Both the position numbers and the translations under genes were made by a program. A stretch of DNA of 64,000 bases from Moheibacter sp035515075. Lineage in GTDB: Bacteria > Bacteroidota > Bacteroidia > Flavobacteriales > Weeksellaceae. The notes below the pieces were generated by a model. It saw only the letters and a list, made by a program, of their open reading frames with translations. It was not told the DNA's origin and searched no databases. The DNA lies in NCBI GenBank assembly GCA_035515075.1, contig DATJBZ010000031.1, forward strand, positions 13,538 through 77,537, read 5' to 3'. Below are positions 53,426 through 61,388 of this stretch, piece after piece (position 1 is the first letter of the stretch; every line of letters starts with the position of its first letter).

Positions 53426-53433
53426 CAAAGGTA
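53426..53433 (-). promoter_or_regulatory. -7 promoter element of the ABC exporter gene
   Basis: TACCTTTG on the minus strand, perfect TAnnTTTG, 17 bases upstream of the ATG. Confidence 0.5.
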
Positions 53434-53517
53434 CAAATCGAAATCCATACTTTCTTACTTTCAAAACTTGCAACAGAAAGCTTGAGATTTAGGCAGAGAA
53501 GAATTATCTTCGCCACT

Positions 53518-54642
53518 ATGAAAATAGGAATTTTAGGCGGTGGCCAATTGGGCTATATGTTTTTGCAAAATGCGATGCAGTATCCTGTAGAAATCCACAT
53601 GTTGGACCCCGACGCCCATGCCCCTTGTGCACCACACGCACACTTTTTTACGCAAGGAGATTTCGCGGATTACCAAACAGTGTTGGATTTCGGTAAAGAT
53701 TTGGATGCGATTGGCATTGAAATCGAACATGTCAACGTAGCGGCTTTGCGCGAATTGAAAAAACAAGGCAAAAGAATTGTACCTGATCCTGAAACTTTGG
53801 CGATGATCCAAGACAAATCGGTTCAGAAAAAGTTCTATATGGAACACCAAATTCCTACAGCGCCTTATTTTGAATTGGACAATTGGCAAGAATTGAGTGA
53901 GACCTCAGCTGCATTTCCTTTGTTTCAAAAAGCAAATACAGGAGGATATGACGGAAAAGGCGTTCAGTTTTTGGCTTCAAAAGAAGATTTGTCCGAACAA
54001 ATGCAAGTGCCTTCGATTTATGAAACACCCGCTGATTTGGACAAAGAAATTGCAGTCATCGTCGTGGCTGATGGACATGGCCATGTGGTGAATTATCCCG
54101 TGGTGGAATTGGTCTTCAATTCGACTTACAACTTATTGGATTACTTGTTGATGCCTTCGACCATTGCAGAAAACGTTTCATCAAAAGCAGCAGACATCGC
54201 TCGAAATTTGGTTGGAAAATTCAATTCATCAGGTGTTTTTGCAGTTGAAATGTTTTTGAACAAAGACGGTTCAATTTGGGTCAATGAAACCGCTTGTCGC
54301 GTGCACAACAGCGGACATTCGACCATTGAAGCTGCGATCAGTTCACAATTTGACCAAATGTTGCGTTGTTTGATGGATTTGCCTTTGGGTAGCACAGCGA
54401 TTTCGATGACTTCCGCCATGGTAAATTTAATTGGTGCAGAAGGCGAAACAGGCGAAGCGCAAATTGAAAACCAAGAAAAAGCCTTGGCGATTCCTGGCGT
54501 TTATTTGCATTGGTATGCCAAAAAAGAAACCCGTCCTGGAAGAAAGATGGGACACATTACTTTGGTCGATCAAAATTTAGATCGATTGAAATCCAACATT
54601 GACCAAGTCAATCAATTGATAAAAGTAACCGCTAAAAAATAA
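53518..54642 (+). CDS. purK: 5-(carboxyamino)imidazole ribonucleotide synthase
   Basis: 374 residues from ATG 53518; the 12 further codons upstream overlap the promoter region and are rejected. ATP-grasp enzyme: KIGILGGGQLGYMFLQNAM at the N-terminus, QDKSVQKKFYMEHQIPTAP, FQKANTGGYDGKGVQFL and FLNKDGSIWVNETACRVHNS with metal-binding Glu/Asn. It uses ATP and bicarbonate to make N5-CAIR from AIR in purine synthesis. purE follows after 3 bases. Confidence 0.95.
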   Translation: MKIGILGGGQLGYMFLQNAMQYPVEIHMLDPDAHAPCAPHAHFFTQGDFADYQTVLDFGKDLDAIGIEIEHVNVAALRELKKQGKRIVPDPETLAMIQDKSVQKKFYMEHQIPTAPYFELDNWQELSETSAAFPLFQKANTGGYDGKGVQFLASKEDLSEQMQVPSIYETPADLDKEIAVIVVADGHGHVVNYPVVELVFNSTYNLLDYLLMPSTIAENVSSKAADIARNLVGKFNSSGVFAVEMFLNKDGSIWVNETACRVHNSGHSTIEAAISSQFDQMLRCLMDLPLGSTAISMTSAMVNLIGAEGETGEAQIENQEKALAIPGVYLHWYAKKETRPGRKMGHITLVDQNLDRLKSNIDQVNQLIKVTAKK

Positions 54643-54645
54643 ATT

Positions 54646-55146
54646 ATGATTGGAATTATCATGGGCAGCGACAGTGATTTGCCCATCATGAAACAAGCCG
54701 CTGAGTTTTTGGATGCAATGAACATTCCTTATGAATTGACCATTGTTTCTGCACACCGTACTCCTGAGCGCATGTTTGATTATGCAAAAACGGCGAAAGA
54801 TAGAGCGTTGAAAGTCATCATTGCAGGAGCAGGAGGCGCCGCCCATTTGCCAGGAATGGTTGCTTCTTTGACGACTTTGCCCGTGATTGGCGTACCGATC
54901 AAATCGTCCAATTCCATCGATGGATGGGATTCTGTTTTATCGATTTTACAAATGCCCAATGGGATTCCTGTGGCAACGGTTGCTTTGAATGCCGCAAAAA
55001 ATGCAGCGATTTTGGCCGCTCGAATTTTGGGGAGTTTTGATGAGGGAATTGCGCAACAAATCAGCGAATACCAAATCGAAATGACCGAAAGTGTGGAAGA
55101 GAAAATTCAAAAAGTAAAAACCTCCTTTCCGAACCACTTCGATTAA
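54646..55146 (+). CDS. purE: N5-carboxyaminoimidazole ribonucleotide mutase
   Basis: 166 residues, class I PurE length. IGIIMGSDSDLPIMKQAAEF, VSAHRTPERMF with the catalytic-type His, GAGGAAHLPGMVASLT and VPIKSSNSIDGWDSVLSILQ are all diagnostic. It moves the carboxyl group of N5-CAIR to give CAIR. Its stop overlaps the convergent mechanosensitive-channel gene by 4 bases. Confidence 0.96.
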   Translation: MIGIIMGSDSDLPIMKQAAEFLDAMNIPYELTIVSAHRTPERMFDYAKTAKDRALKVIIAGAGGAAHLPGMVASLTTLPVIGVPIKSSNSIDGWDSVLSILQMPNGIPVATVALNAAKNAAILAARILGSFDEGIAQQISEYQIEMTESVEEKIQKVKTSFPNHFD

Positions 55147-56063
55147 CGCTGTGATCCTTCTGGAAATTGTACTTTGTCAGGAAATTGATTGAGTTGGGGC
55201 AAGGCCTTGAGCAAAATTCGCGTTCGCCTGCCAGTGGTATCTCTGGGTTCAACTGGATAAGAAACGACGGCTTCTAACCAGGCATATTGATTGATTCTAA
55301 AATAGACTTCAGGCGCCCAACGCTTTCGCACTTTGACATCGTATTTGGGATATTTCTCACCAAAGTCTTGAACAGTTGCCTCGATCAAACAAGTTTTGAC
55401 AAAATTCAAATCGCTGGTATAAGCAATCTGAATCGCGGTTTCATTCCAAATAAAAGGGCTTTGTGGGCCAGAATAATTGATCACTTGATCTTTTAGAATC
55501 ATGCTGTTGGGAAAATGAATGACGCGGCCACTTTTTCGGTCATTTTGCAAATAATCGCCACTGCATTCCAGAATTTTCGTGTCCAAATAGTTGATTTCTA
55601 CGACATCCCCTCGCATGCCATTGATTTGAATGCGGTGCCCTACCTTGTAAGGGCGTTTGAAAACAATGTACAGCCAAGCAATGAAAGAAGTAATGGGCGC
55701 TTGCAAAGCAAAACCTAAAACCAAGGAAATCAAACCAAAACTCAGCACAGTCGCATACAAATTCTGAAACAAAAACGAAGCCGTCACAATGGTGACCATG
55801 ATAATGGAAATCAATTTGGTAATGCGCAGTAAATTGTAGCGGTCGCCTTCTGTGTGAGCTTGTCGATGAATGAAATTCTCAATGATTTTCCCCGCCAATA
55901 AAATGATAAAAACCAACGAAAGGCTTAAACTCAACTTCTTCAACAAGGGTTTGTACACTTTCCATTTCAAGAAAAAGTCCAAATCCAATAAATAATAAAT
56001 ACTCAGGCTCGCGATCGCCAAAAGCGAAAACAATATGATGGAATTTCTTTTTTGTTGGTTCAT
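55143..56063 (-). CDS. MscS-family mechanosensitive ion channel
   Basis: 306 residues. Three or four N-terminal helices, then the pore-lining helix and beta domain: VLSFGLISLVLGFALQAPIT, IVFKRPYKVGHRIQINGMRG, and VIHFPNSMILKDQVINYSGP, corresponding to the FxxPYxVGD and VxxPN signatures of MscS. Releases solutes during hypoosmotic shock. The pore helix has GLISLVLGFALQ in place of the Gly/Ala repeat of E. coli MscS, usual for this subfamily. Confidence 0.88.
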   Translation of the reverse strand: MNQQKRNSIILFSLLAIASLSIYYLLDLDFFLKWKVYKPLLKKLSLSLSLVFIILLAGKIIENFIHRQAHTEGDRYNLLRITKLISIIMVTIVTASFLFQNLYATVLSFGLISLVLGFALQAPITSFIAWLYIVFKRPYKVGHRIQINGMRGDVVEINYLDTKILECSGDYLQNDRKSGRVIHFPNSMILKDQVINYSGPQSPFIWNETAIQIAYTSDLNFVKTCLIEATVQDFGEKYPKYDVKVRKRWAPEVYFRINQYAWLEAVVSYPVEPRDTTGRRTRILLKALPQLNQFPDKVQFPEGSQR

Positions 56064-56139
56064 TTTTTTAAGCTAATTGATGGCAAATTAATGAAAAAAA
56101 GTTTCAATTGGATTGTATGCCGGTTATATTTCAAGTTGC

Positions 56140-56147
56140 TAACTTTG
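56140..56147 (+). promoter_or_regulatory. -7 promoter element of the lipoate ligase gene
   Basis: TAACTTTG, perfect TAnnTTTG, 32 bases before the ATG; a TTG at 56113-56115 lies 24 bases upstream. Confidence 0.5.
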
Positions 56148-56179
56148 CCCATTACTCATTTCACTTAAAATTTTGATTC

Positions 56180-57190
56180 ATGGTATTTATAGAAAATGAA
56201 GGCATCACGGACCCGAAATTGAATTTGGCTTTGGAAGAATATGCATTGAGAAATTTCAGCCAAGACAAAGATTATTTGTTGTTTTATATCAATGAACCAT
56301 CGATCATCATCGGCAGCAATCAAAATACGTTGGAAGAAATCAATGATGCGTATATCCAAGAAAAAGGCATCCACGTGGTCCGAAGAATTTCTGGTGGTGG
56401 TGCAGTTTACCATGATTTGGGCAATTTGAATTTCAGTTTCATCAACAACCACGACATCAAAAGCTTGAACAATTTTCAAAGATTCACAGCGCCTGTGATC
56501 CAAGTTTTACAAGATTTGGGGTTGGACGCAGCTTTGAAAGGCAGAAATGACATTGAAGTGGGCGACAAAAAAATTTCTGGAACGGCGCAGTTTACGACTG
56601 GAAAAAGAATGTTTAGCCATGGAACACTTTTGTTCAATACCGACTTGAGTGAAGTCGCCAAAGCCCTGACCGTGAAAATGAGTAAAATTCAATCCAAAGG
56701 ACACAAATCAGTGCGCAGCCGTGTGGCCAATATCATTGATTTTTTGAAAGAACCGATGACGATTGAGGAATTTCGTCAATTGTTACTAGCAGGTTTGTAC
56801 GACCAAAGCGATACTTTTGTACGCTACCATCTGACAGAAGCAGAATGGAAAGGTGTACATGCGTTGAAGGAAAGCAAATACGATCAATGGGATTGGAACT
56901 TTGGAAGATCGCCGAAATTCAACATTCAACGAAGCAAACGATTTGCAGTCGGAGAAATTGATTTGCGCTTGTTTGTGGAAAAAGGGCGCATTGTCTCCTT
57001 CAAAATCTACGGTGATTTCTTTGGAAAAGAACCGGTTGCTGTTTTGGAAGAACTGCTGTTGGATTGTCGTTATGAAAAGAATGAAATCGTTGAAAAATTG
57101 CGTCAAGTAGACATCCAAAGTTTCTTTGGTGCCATCGATACAGCCGATTTCATCGATTTAATTTACGGTGAAGACGAAGAAATTTCATAA
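56180..57190 (+). CDS. lplA: Lipoate-protein ligase A
   Basis: 336 residues, the normal two-domain length. Catalytic domain: SIIIGSNQNTLEEIN, VVRRISGGGAVYHDLGNLNF (RRxSGGGAVYHD signature), GRNDIEVGDKKISGTAQF with the lipoyl-AMP lysine, and MFSHGTLLFNTD. The C-terminal domain (~255-336) is also present. It attaches lipoate to E2 subunits such as that of pyruvate dehydrogenase, whose E1-beta gene is in this window. Single gene. Confidence 0.93.
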   Translation: MVFIENEGITDPKLNLALEEYALRNFSQDKDYLLFYINEPSIIIGSNQNTLEEINDAYIQEKGIHVVRRISGGGAVYHDLGNLNFSFINNHDIKSLNNFQRFTAPVIQVLQDLGLDAALKGRNDIEVGDKKISGTAQFTTGKRMFSHGTLLFNTDLSEVAKALTVKMSKIQSKGHKSVRSRVANIIDFLKEPMTIEEFRQLLLAGLYDQSDTFVRYHLTEAEWKGVHALKESKYDQWDWNFGRSPKFNIQRSKRFAVGEIDLRLFVEKGRIVSFKIYGDFFGKEPVAVLEELLLDCRYEKNEIVEKLRQVDIQSFFGAIDTADFIDLIYGEDEEIS

Positions 57191-57330
57191 AAATTAAATT
57201 ATTTTTTATCAAATTAGGTGATTGACTTCTAATTGTTTACCAATATTTTCTTAAATTTCTCTCAATTATTTCAAAATAAAATGTGACTTTTCTAGAAAGC
57301 CCGTGTCATAAGAGTAAATAGACACAAAAG

Positions 57331-58083
57331 ATGTTTTTAGGAATGATCAAATCACGTAAAAAAATCAATGGATTGCACGACCGCTCCTTCTCTGGTGTTT
57401 TCACCAAAGAATATGCGGAAATCAATGCACAGATTTTTACGATGGAGGTAGTTCTTAACAATCAATACGAATCGTCTTTGTCTGTACTCAGCGCGCTCAA
57501 AGCTTTAGGATGCAAAAACCTCATCCTGGCGCCAGAAGTGTCAACCAACTCATTCAACCAACAGATTTCAGATGCTTTCAAAGCACTTGAAATCACCCAG
57601 TCGAATCAAGCTAACCTAACCAACTTAAACCTAAAATTGGCAGCAACTTATGGTTTGGACGAAAGCATCTTGGATGTTAATCAATTTCTTCCCATCAAAG
57701 ACCAAGTTGTTTTGCTAAAAATGCCTGATGAAATCGCTTTTTCTTTGACCAAGGAAATCGTGACAGAATTGCGCATGCGAGGGTATTCTCCCTTACTAAC
57801 TTTTCCTGAGACGCACCAAAATTTACAGCAAGATTGGGCCCGATTTTTTGAGCTCAAATCTTGCGGTGCACTCTTTCAAGTCAGCCTGTTGTCTTTGCTT
57901 TCTTACAATGGAGAAAAGACGCAAATCTTGTCAGAATGGCTGTTGAACAACAACCTAATCGACTATGTTGGTAGCGGACTAAAACCGCAGCACTTGAAAT
58001 TTCAAACGGATTGGTTCAGAAAGCCATCCGTTCACCAAAAATTGATCCATCAAGTTATTCCATATAATTATCAACTACTTTAA
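57331..58083 (+). CDS. Degenerate PHP-type tyrosine phosphatase (CpsB/YwqE-like pseudoenzyme)
   Basis: 250 residues, cytoplasmic. The whole chain aligns by eye, almost without gaps, to CpsB/CapC/YwqE protein-tyrosine phosphatases of the PHP family: LSALKALGCKNLILAPE, FLPIKDQVVLLKMP, MRGYSPLLTFPE and LFQVSLLSLLSYNGEK... IDYVGSG match the conserved strands. The metal ligands are replaced: DIHxH becomes E30-I-N32-A-Q34, TPH becomes A67-P-E69, AAAEY becomes AATYG, HPER becomes F158-P-E-T, and GSDxH becomes G214-S-G-L-K. It should bind no trinuclear metal centre and lack phosphatase activity. Transcribed alone with a 140-base A+T-rich leader and a strong terminator. Alignment is from memory of the family. 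Confidence 0.8.
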   Translation: MFLGMIKSRKKINGLHDRSFSGVFTKEYAEINAQIFTMEVVLNNQYESSLSVLSALKALGCKNLILAPEVSTNSFNQQISDAFKALEITQSNQANLTNLNLKLAATYGLDESILDVNQFLPIKDQVVLLKMPDEIAFSLTKEIVTELRMRGYSPLLTFPETHQNLQQDWARFFELKSCGALFQVSLLSLLSYNGEKTQILSEWLLNNNLIDYVGSGLKPQHLKFQTDWFRKPSVHQKLIHQVIPYNYQLL

Positions 58084-58106
58084 CTAACCTAGCAAGAGTA
58101 GAGAGG

Positions 58107-58138
58107 AGGGATTTCACCAGTTGAAGTCCCTTTTTTTT
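58107..58138 (+). terminator. Terminator of the pseudophosphatase gene
   Basis: AGGGATTTCA (58107-58116), 5-base loop, TGAAGTCCCT (58122-58131) with one G-T pair, then eight T (58131-58138). Confidence 0.88.
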
Positions 58139-58152
58139 GTAATCAAGTTGGA

Positions 58153-59286
58153 TTACAATTGGGTAAATTCCACAATTTCGATGTTGTATCCACTCACATT
58201 TTGCAATTGACTGCTTGGATTTCGGGTGATCAAATTGACTTTGCAAATGCCCAAATCCTGAATGATTTGTGCGCCAATTCCATAGTCTCTGGAATCATTT
58301 GGAATGATGCCCGAACTCGCTTTTCCGCTGGAAAATTTTTGGAATTGTTTCAATTTGCTCATCATCAAATCCGAATCAGATACATTGTTGATGAAGATGA
58401 TCGCACCTTTGTGGTGGGCATCGATAATTTTTGCAATGGCAGCCAACTGAGGCGTTTCACCAAATTGTAAGGTTGAAAAAACATCGTAATAACTGTTGGA
58501 CGAAATCACGCGCAAAGGCACTACATCGTCTTTGGACCAATTGCCTTTTTTTAACACAAAATGCAACTGATTGTTGGTGGTTTGTTTATAGGCGATCATT
58601 TCGAATGTACCATAAGCCGTTTCAATTGGAAATTTCTCTATGCGGCTGACCAATGAATCGTTTTGCAAACGGTAAGCAATCAAATCTTCAATCGTAATGA
58701 TTTTCAGATCAAATCGTTCAGCAATTTTTACCAAATCTGGCAAACGCGCCATGCTGCCGTCTTCGTTCAAAATTTCCACCAAAATCCCCGCATCCTGAAA
58801 TCCCGCCAAACGCGCCAAATCCACTGCCGCTTCTGTGTGTCCGGCTCTTCTCAACACGCCACCATTTTTGGCTTGCAACGGAAAAATGTGTCCGGGACGT
58901 CCCAAATCCTCTGGTTGGGTATTGGGATCAATCAAAGCTTCAATCGTATTGGAACGGTCTTGTGCAGAAATTCCTGTGGTATTTCCTTTTCCTTTGTAAT
59001 CCACTGAAACGGTGAATTGGGTTTGGTGCAAAACCGTATTGTTGGTCACCATCAACTCCAAATCCAAGGCCTTGCAACGGTCAATGCTCAAAGGCGCACA
59101 AATCAGACCACGCCCATGGGTGGCCATAAAATTGATCATTTCGGGTGTGACCATTTCTGCTGCGGCAACGAAATCCCCTTCATTTTCACGGTCCTCGTCA
59201 TCGACAACGATGATTACTTTTCCTTGTTTGATGTCCTCTAAGGCTTCGCTAATACTGTTTAATTTGAATTTTTGTGTGCTTTCCAT
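58153..59286 (-). CDS. ribB: 3,4-dihydroxy-2-butanone-4-phosphate synthase with degenerate GTP cyclohydrolase II-like domain
   Basis: 377 residues. Residues ~8-205 are a complete DHBP synthase: VIIVVDDEDRENEGDFVAAA (metal-binding Glu region), THGRGLICAPLS, GRPGHIFPLQAKNGGVLRRA and GHTEAAVDLARLAG. It makes the four-carbon unit of riboflavin from ribulose 5-phosphate. Residues ~206-377 have the RibA fold length and keep DSRDYGIGAQIIQDLGI, but the zinc Cys set and catalytic VHSE and RQEGRGIGL motifs are gone (VISS is seen; only one Cys remains). So it is functionally RibB; a separate RibA would be needed. Preceded on the same strand by lptF/G. Confidence 0.92.
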   Translation of the reverse strand: MESTQKFKLNSISEALEDIKQGKVIIVVDDEDRENEGDFVAAAEMVTPEMINFMATHGRGLICAPLSIDRCKALDLELMVTNNTVLHQTQFTVSVDYKGKGNTTGISAQDRSNTIEALIDPNTQPEDLGRPGHIFPLQAKNGGVLRRAGHTEAAVDLARLAGFQDAGILVEILNEDGSMARLPDLVKIAERFDLKIITIEDLIAYRLQNDSLVSRIEKFPIETAYGTFEMIAYKQTTNNQLHFVLKKGNWSKDDVVPLRVISSNSYYDVFSTLQFGETPQLAAIAKIIDAHHKGAIIFINNVSDSDLMMSKLKQFQKFSSGKASSGIIPNDSRDYGIGAQIIQDLGICKVNLITRNPSSQLQNVSGYNIEIVEFTQL

Positions 59287-60749
59287 TATTGATAACGACT
59301 ATGTTCATTGTTCTTTTTCGGTCTGAATTTTCCAAAAAACTTGGTGATAGGATCTAAATAATTGCTGAATGTAAACAAAGCTGAATCATTGTTGGCTTTG
59401 TACAGCAACACCAAAGCGATTGGAAAAAAAGTTAAATTCGCTGACCAAGCTGCAAAGGTAGGCTCTAATACTCCATTTTTGGTCATATTCTCAGAAGAAA
59501 AGTTGATGATGTAATAGAGCACGAAAATTACGATAGAAATCACCACGGGCATTCCGATGCCTCCTTTTTTGACGATCGCGCCCAAGGGTGCACCAATCAA
59601 GAAGAAGACGATGCAAGTAAACGCATAAGCGTAATTTCTGTGGTAATGCAATTTTTGTTTGGCGTGGAATTTAATTCGGGCATTGATTTCTTGTGCTTGC
59701 CAATCGTAGTTTTGAATTTCTCGGTCAATTTGTACCAAAGCTTCCAAACGAATGCGCCGTTGTTGGTCTTCGTCCAATGTTTCAAAAGGTTTGAAGATTT
59801 CGGGTACTTCGGCTACTTTGACCGAATCCAGCCCCACTGCGCCCATGACATTTCCTGTGAGACTGTTTTTGAAGACATTCTCATAATATTTTTCGCTTTC
59901 GATTTCCAAAGAATCGATGCGGTGTTTCAATTTGCTTGCATTCAAAAACTTGTAATGGTCTTGGATATTTTCTTCATCCATTGCTTTTTGAAGAATTTCA
60001 GAAATATCGATGTATTGGATCAGGGTGTCAAATTTCACCGTTTGATTGGGCTGTTTCCTGCGTTCAGTCATCGATTTCCCTTTGATGTCATCCGCATAGA
60101 TATACCCATCAAACAAGACCATTTTCAACAAACGAATGTCTTTTTCGTCCCGATTCAAAGTCCCGCTTTTTGAAATGATGGTACGCTTGTCATCATCGTA
60201 TCCGCCGCCTTGGTGAATGAAGACATCCTCCAATTGGTCGTTTTCTTCGCCACTGATTTTGCTGATTTTCATGCTCAACCCTGGAATTCCTTCAATAAAA
60301 ACGCCTTCTACAAATTGCAAAGTAGGATTGGCCTTAACGATATTATAGGTTAAATTCTGGGATTTGCGTTGAGAATACGGCATCACATGGTCGCCAAAAA
60401 AATACAAACCCACCGCCATCATCGAAACAACGGTAAACATCGGTAAAAATATGCGCGCCAATGAGATCCCAGATGCTTTCATCGCAGCCAATTCATAGCG
60501 TTCGCCCAATTCACCAAAAGTCATGATCGAGCCCAAAAGTATGGAAAGTGGCAACACCAACTGAATGACGTTGATCCCCAAATAAAACAAAACTTCAACA
60601 ATGGTCAGCCAACTCAAGCCCTTACCTGCAAATCTTTCCATTTCTTGCCAAGCGAATTGAACAATAAAAATGAAAAATAAAATGCTAAAAATAAAGATGA
60701 AAGGGCCTAAAAATGTTTTAACTGTGTACCAATCAAGTTTTCTGAACAT
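59286..60749 (-). CDS. LptF/LptG-family lipopolysaccharide export permease
   Basis: 487 residues with six membrane helices: three N-terminal (FLGPFIFIFSILFFIFIVQF first), a large periplasmic jellyroll region (~130-370) and three C-terminal. LPLSILLGSIMTFGELGERY and ELAAMKASGISLARIF are the YjgP/YjgQ-type coupling region. Part of the Lpt bridge that pulls LPS out of the inner membrane. LptF and LptG cannot be separated here. Its ATG overlaps the lolA stop by one base (TAATG), so translation is coupled. Confidence 0.92.
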   Translation of the reverse strand: MFRKLDWYTVKTFLGPFIFIFSILFFIFIVQFAWQEMERFAGKGLSWLTIVEVLFYLGINVIQLVLPLSILLGSIMTFGELGERYELAAMKASGISLARIFLPMFTVVSMMAVGLYFFGDHVMPYSQRKSQNLTYNIVKANPTLQFVEGVFIEGIPGLSMKISKISGEENDQLEDVFIHQGGGYDDDKRTIISKSGTLNRDEKDIRLLKMVLFDGYIYADDIKGKSMTERRKQPNQTVKFDTLIQYIDISEILQKAMDEENIQDHYKFLNASKLKHRIDSLEIESEKYYENVFKNSLTGNVMGAVGLDSVKVAEVPEIFKPFETLDEDQQRRIRLEALVQIDREIQNYDWQAQEINARIKFHAKQKLHYHRNYAYAFTCIVFFLIGAPLGAIVKKGGIGMPVVISIVIFVLYYIINFSSENMTKNGVLEPTFAAWSANLTFFPIALVLLYKANNDSALFTFSNYLDPITKFFGKFRPKKNNEHSRYQ

Positions 60750-61378
60750 TACAAATGCGTTACGATGTAGCCGTCTTTTTCATATTTTGACTGGTCAAAT
60801 TTAAACAAAGCACGTGGAATAATTAAATTTTCCAAGTAATCTTTTACCGCAATCGAACGGCTGCTTCCATTTTTGTAGTATTCTTTGTAATCCACCAAAG
60901 TATTGGTCTGTGTATCAATCCCGACGGAGATGTAATTGATTTCCGACGTTTTGATCGGTGTCAATTTGATCCATTGGATTTTTTTTCCAGCAACCGTTGT
61001 GCTTTTGTCCAAATCAGCTTTGTAATCCAATTGGTACATGCCCAAGATTTTGGTCGGTGTCAAGAAATCGTCGCTTTCTGGCGTCGGCTTGGAAATGGTC
61101 GCTTCTTTGTCGGCTTTTGAAATGGTGTACAGACTCTTGCCATCGTACATTTGAAGAATGTCCATGATGTGCAAACTGTATTTTTCCTTGACGGCGTACA
61201 ATTCTCCGACTTCCACTTGGTTGGGTTCCTCGCTGGATTGCACTTCAAATTTGATATAATAAGAAGTGGTTTTCTGGTACGTATTGTTGACTTTGTTCAG
61301 CCAATCTTGTGCGCTTTGTGCCGTTAAAAGTCCAATGAAAGTGAGCCCAAAAAAGAATGAAAATACCGATTTTAACAT
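60749..61378 (-). CDS. lolA: LolA-like outer-membrane lipoprotein carrier
   Basis: 209 residues with a signal peptide (residues ~1-20, ending LTAQ). The mature protein has the LolA open-barrel pattern: WLNKVNNTYQKTTSYYIKFE, LHIMDILQMYDGKSLYTISK and LDYKADLDKSTTVAGKKIQW. It would shuttle lipoproteins across the periplasm. Between ftsK and the LPS permease gene; as I recall, this grouping is frequent in flavobacteria. Confidence 0.87.
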   Translation of the reverse strand: MLKSVFSFFFGLTFIGLLTAQSAQDWLNKVNNTYQKTTSYYIKFEVQSSEEPNQVEVGELYAVKEKYSLHIMDILQMYDGKSLYTISKADKEATISKPTPESDDFLTPTKILGMYQLDYKADLDKSTTVAGKKIQWIKLTPIKTSEINYISVGIDTQTNTLVDYKEYYKNGSSRSIAVKDYLENLIIPRALFKFDQSKYEKDGYIVTHL

Positions 61379-61388
61379 GGAAAAAGAT

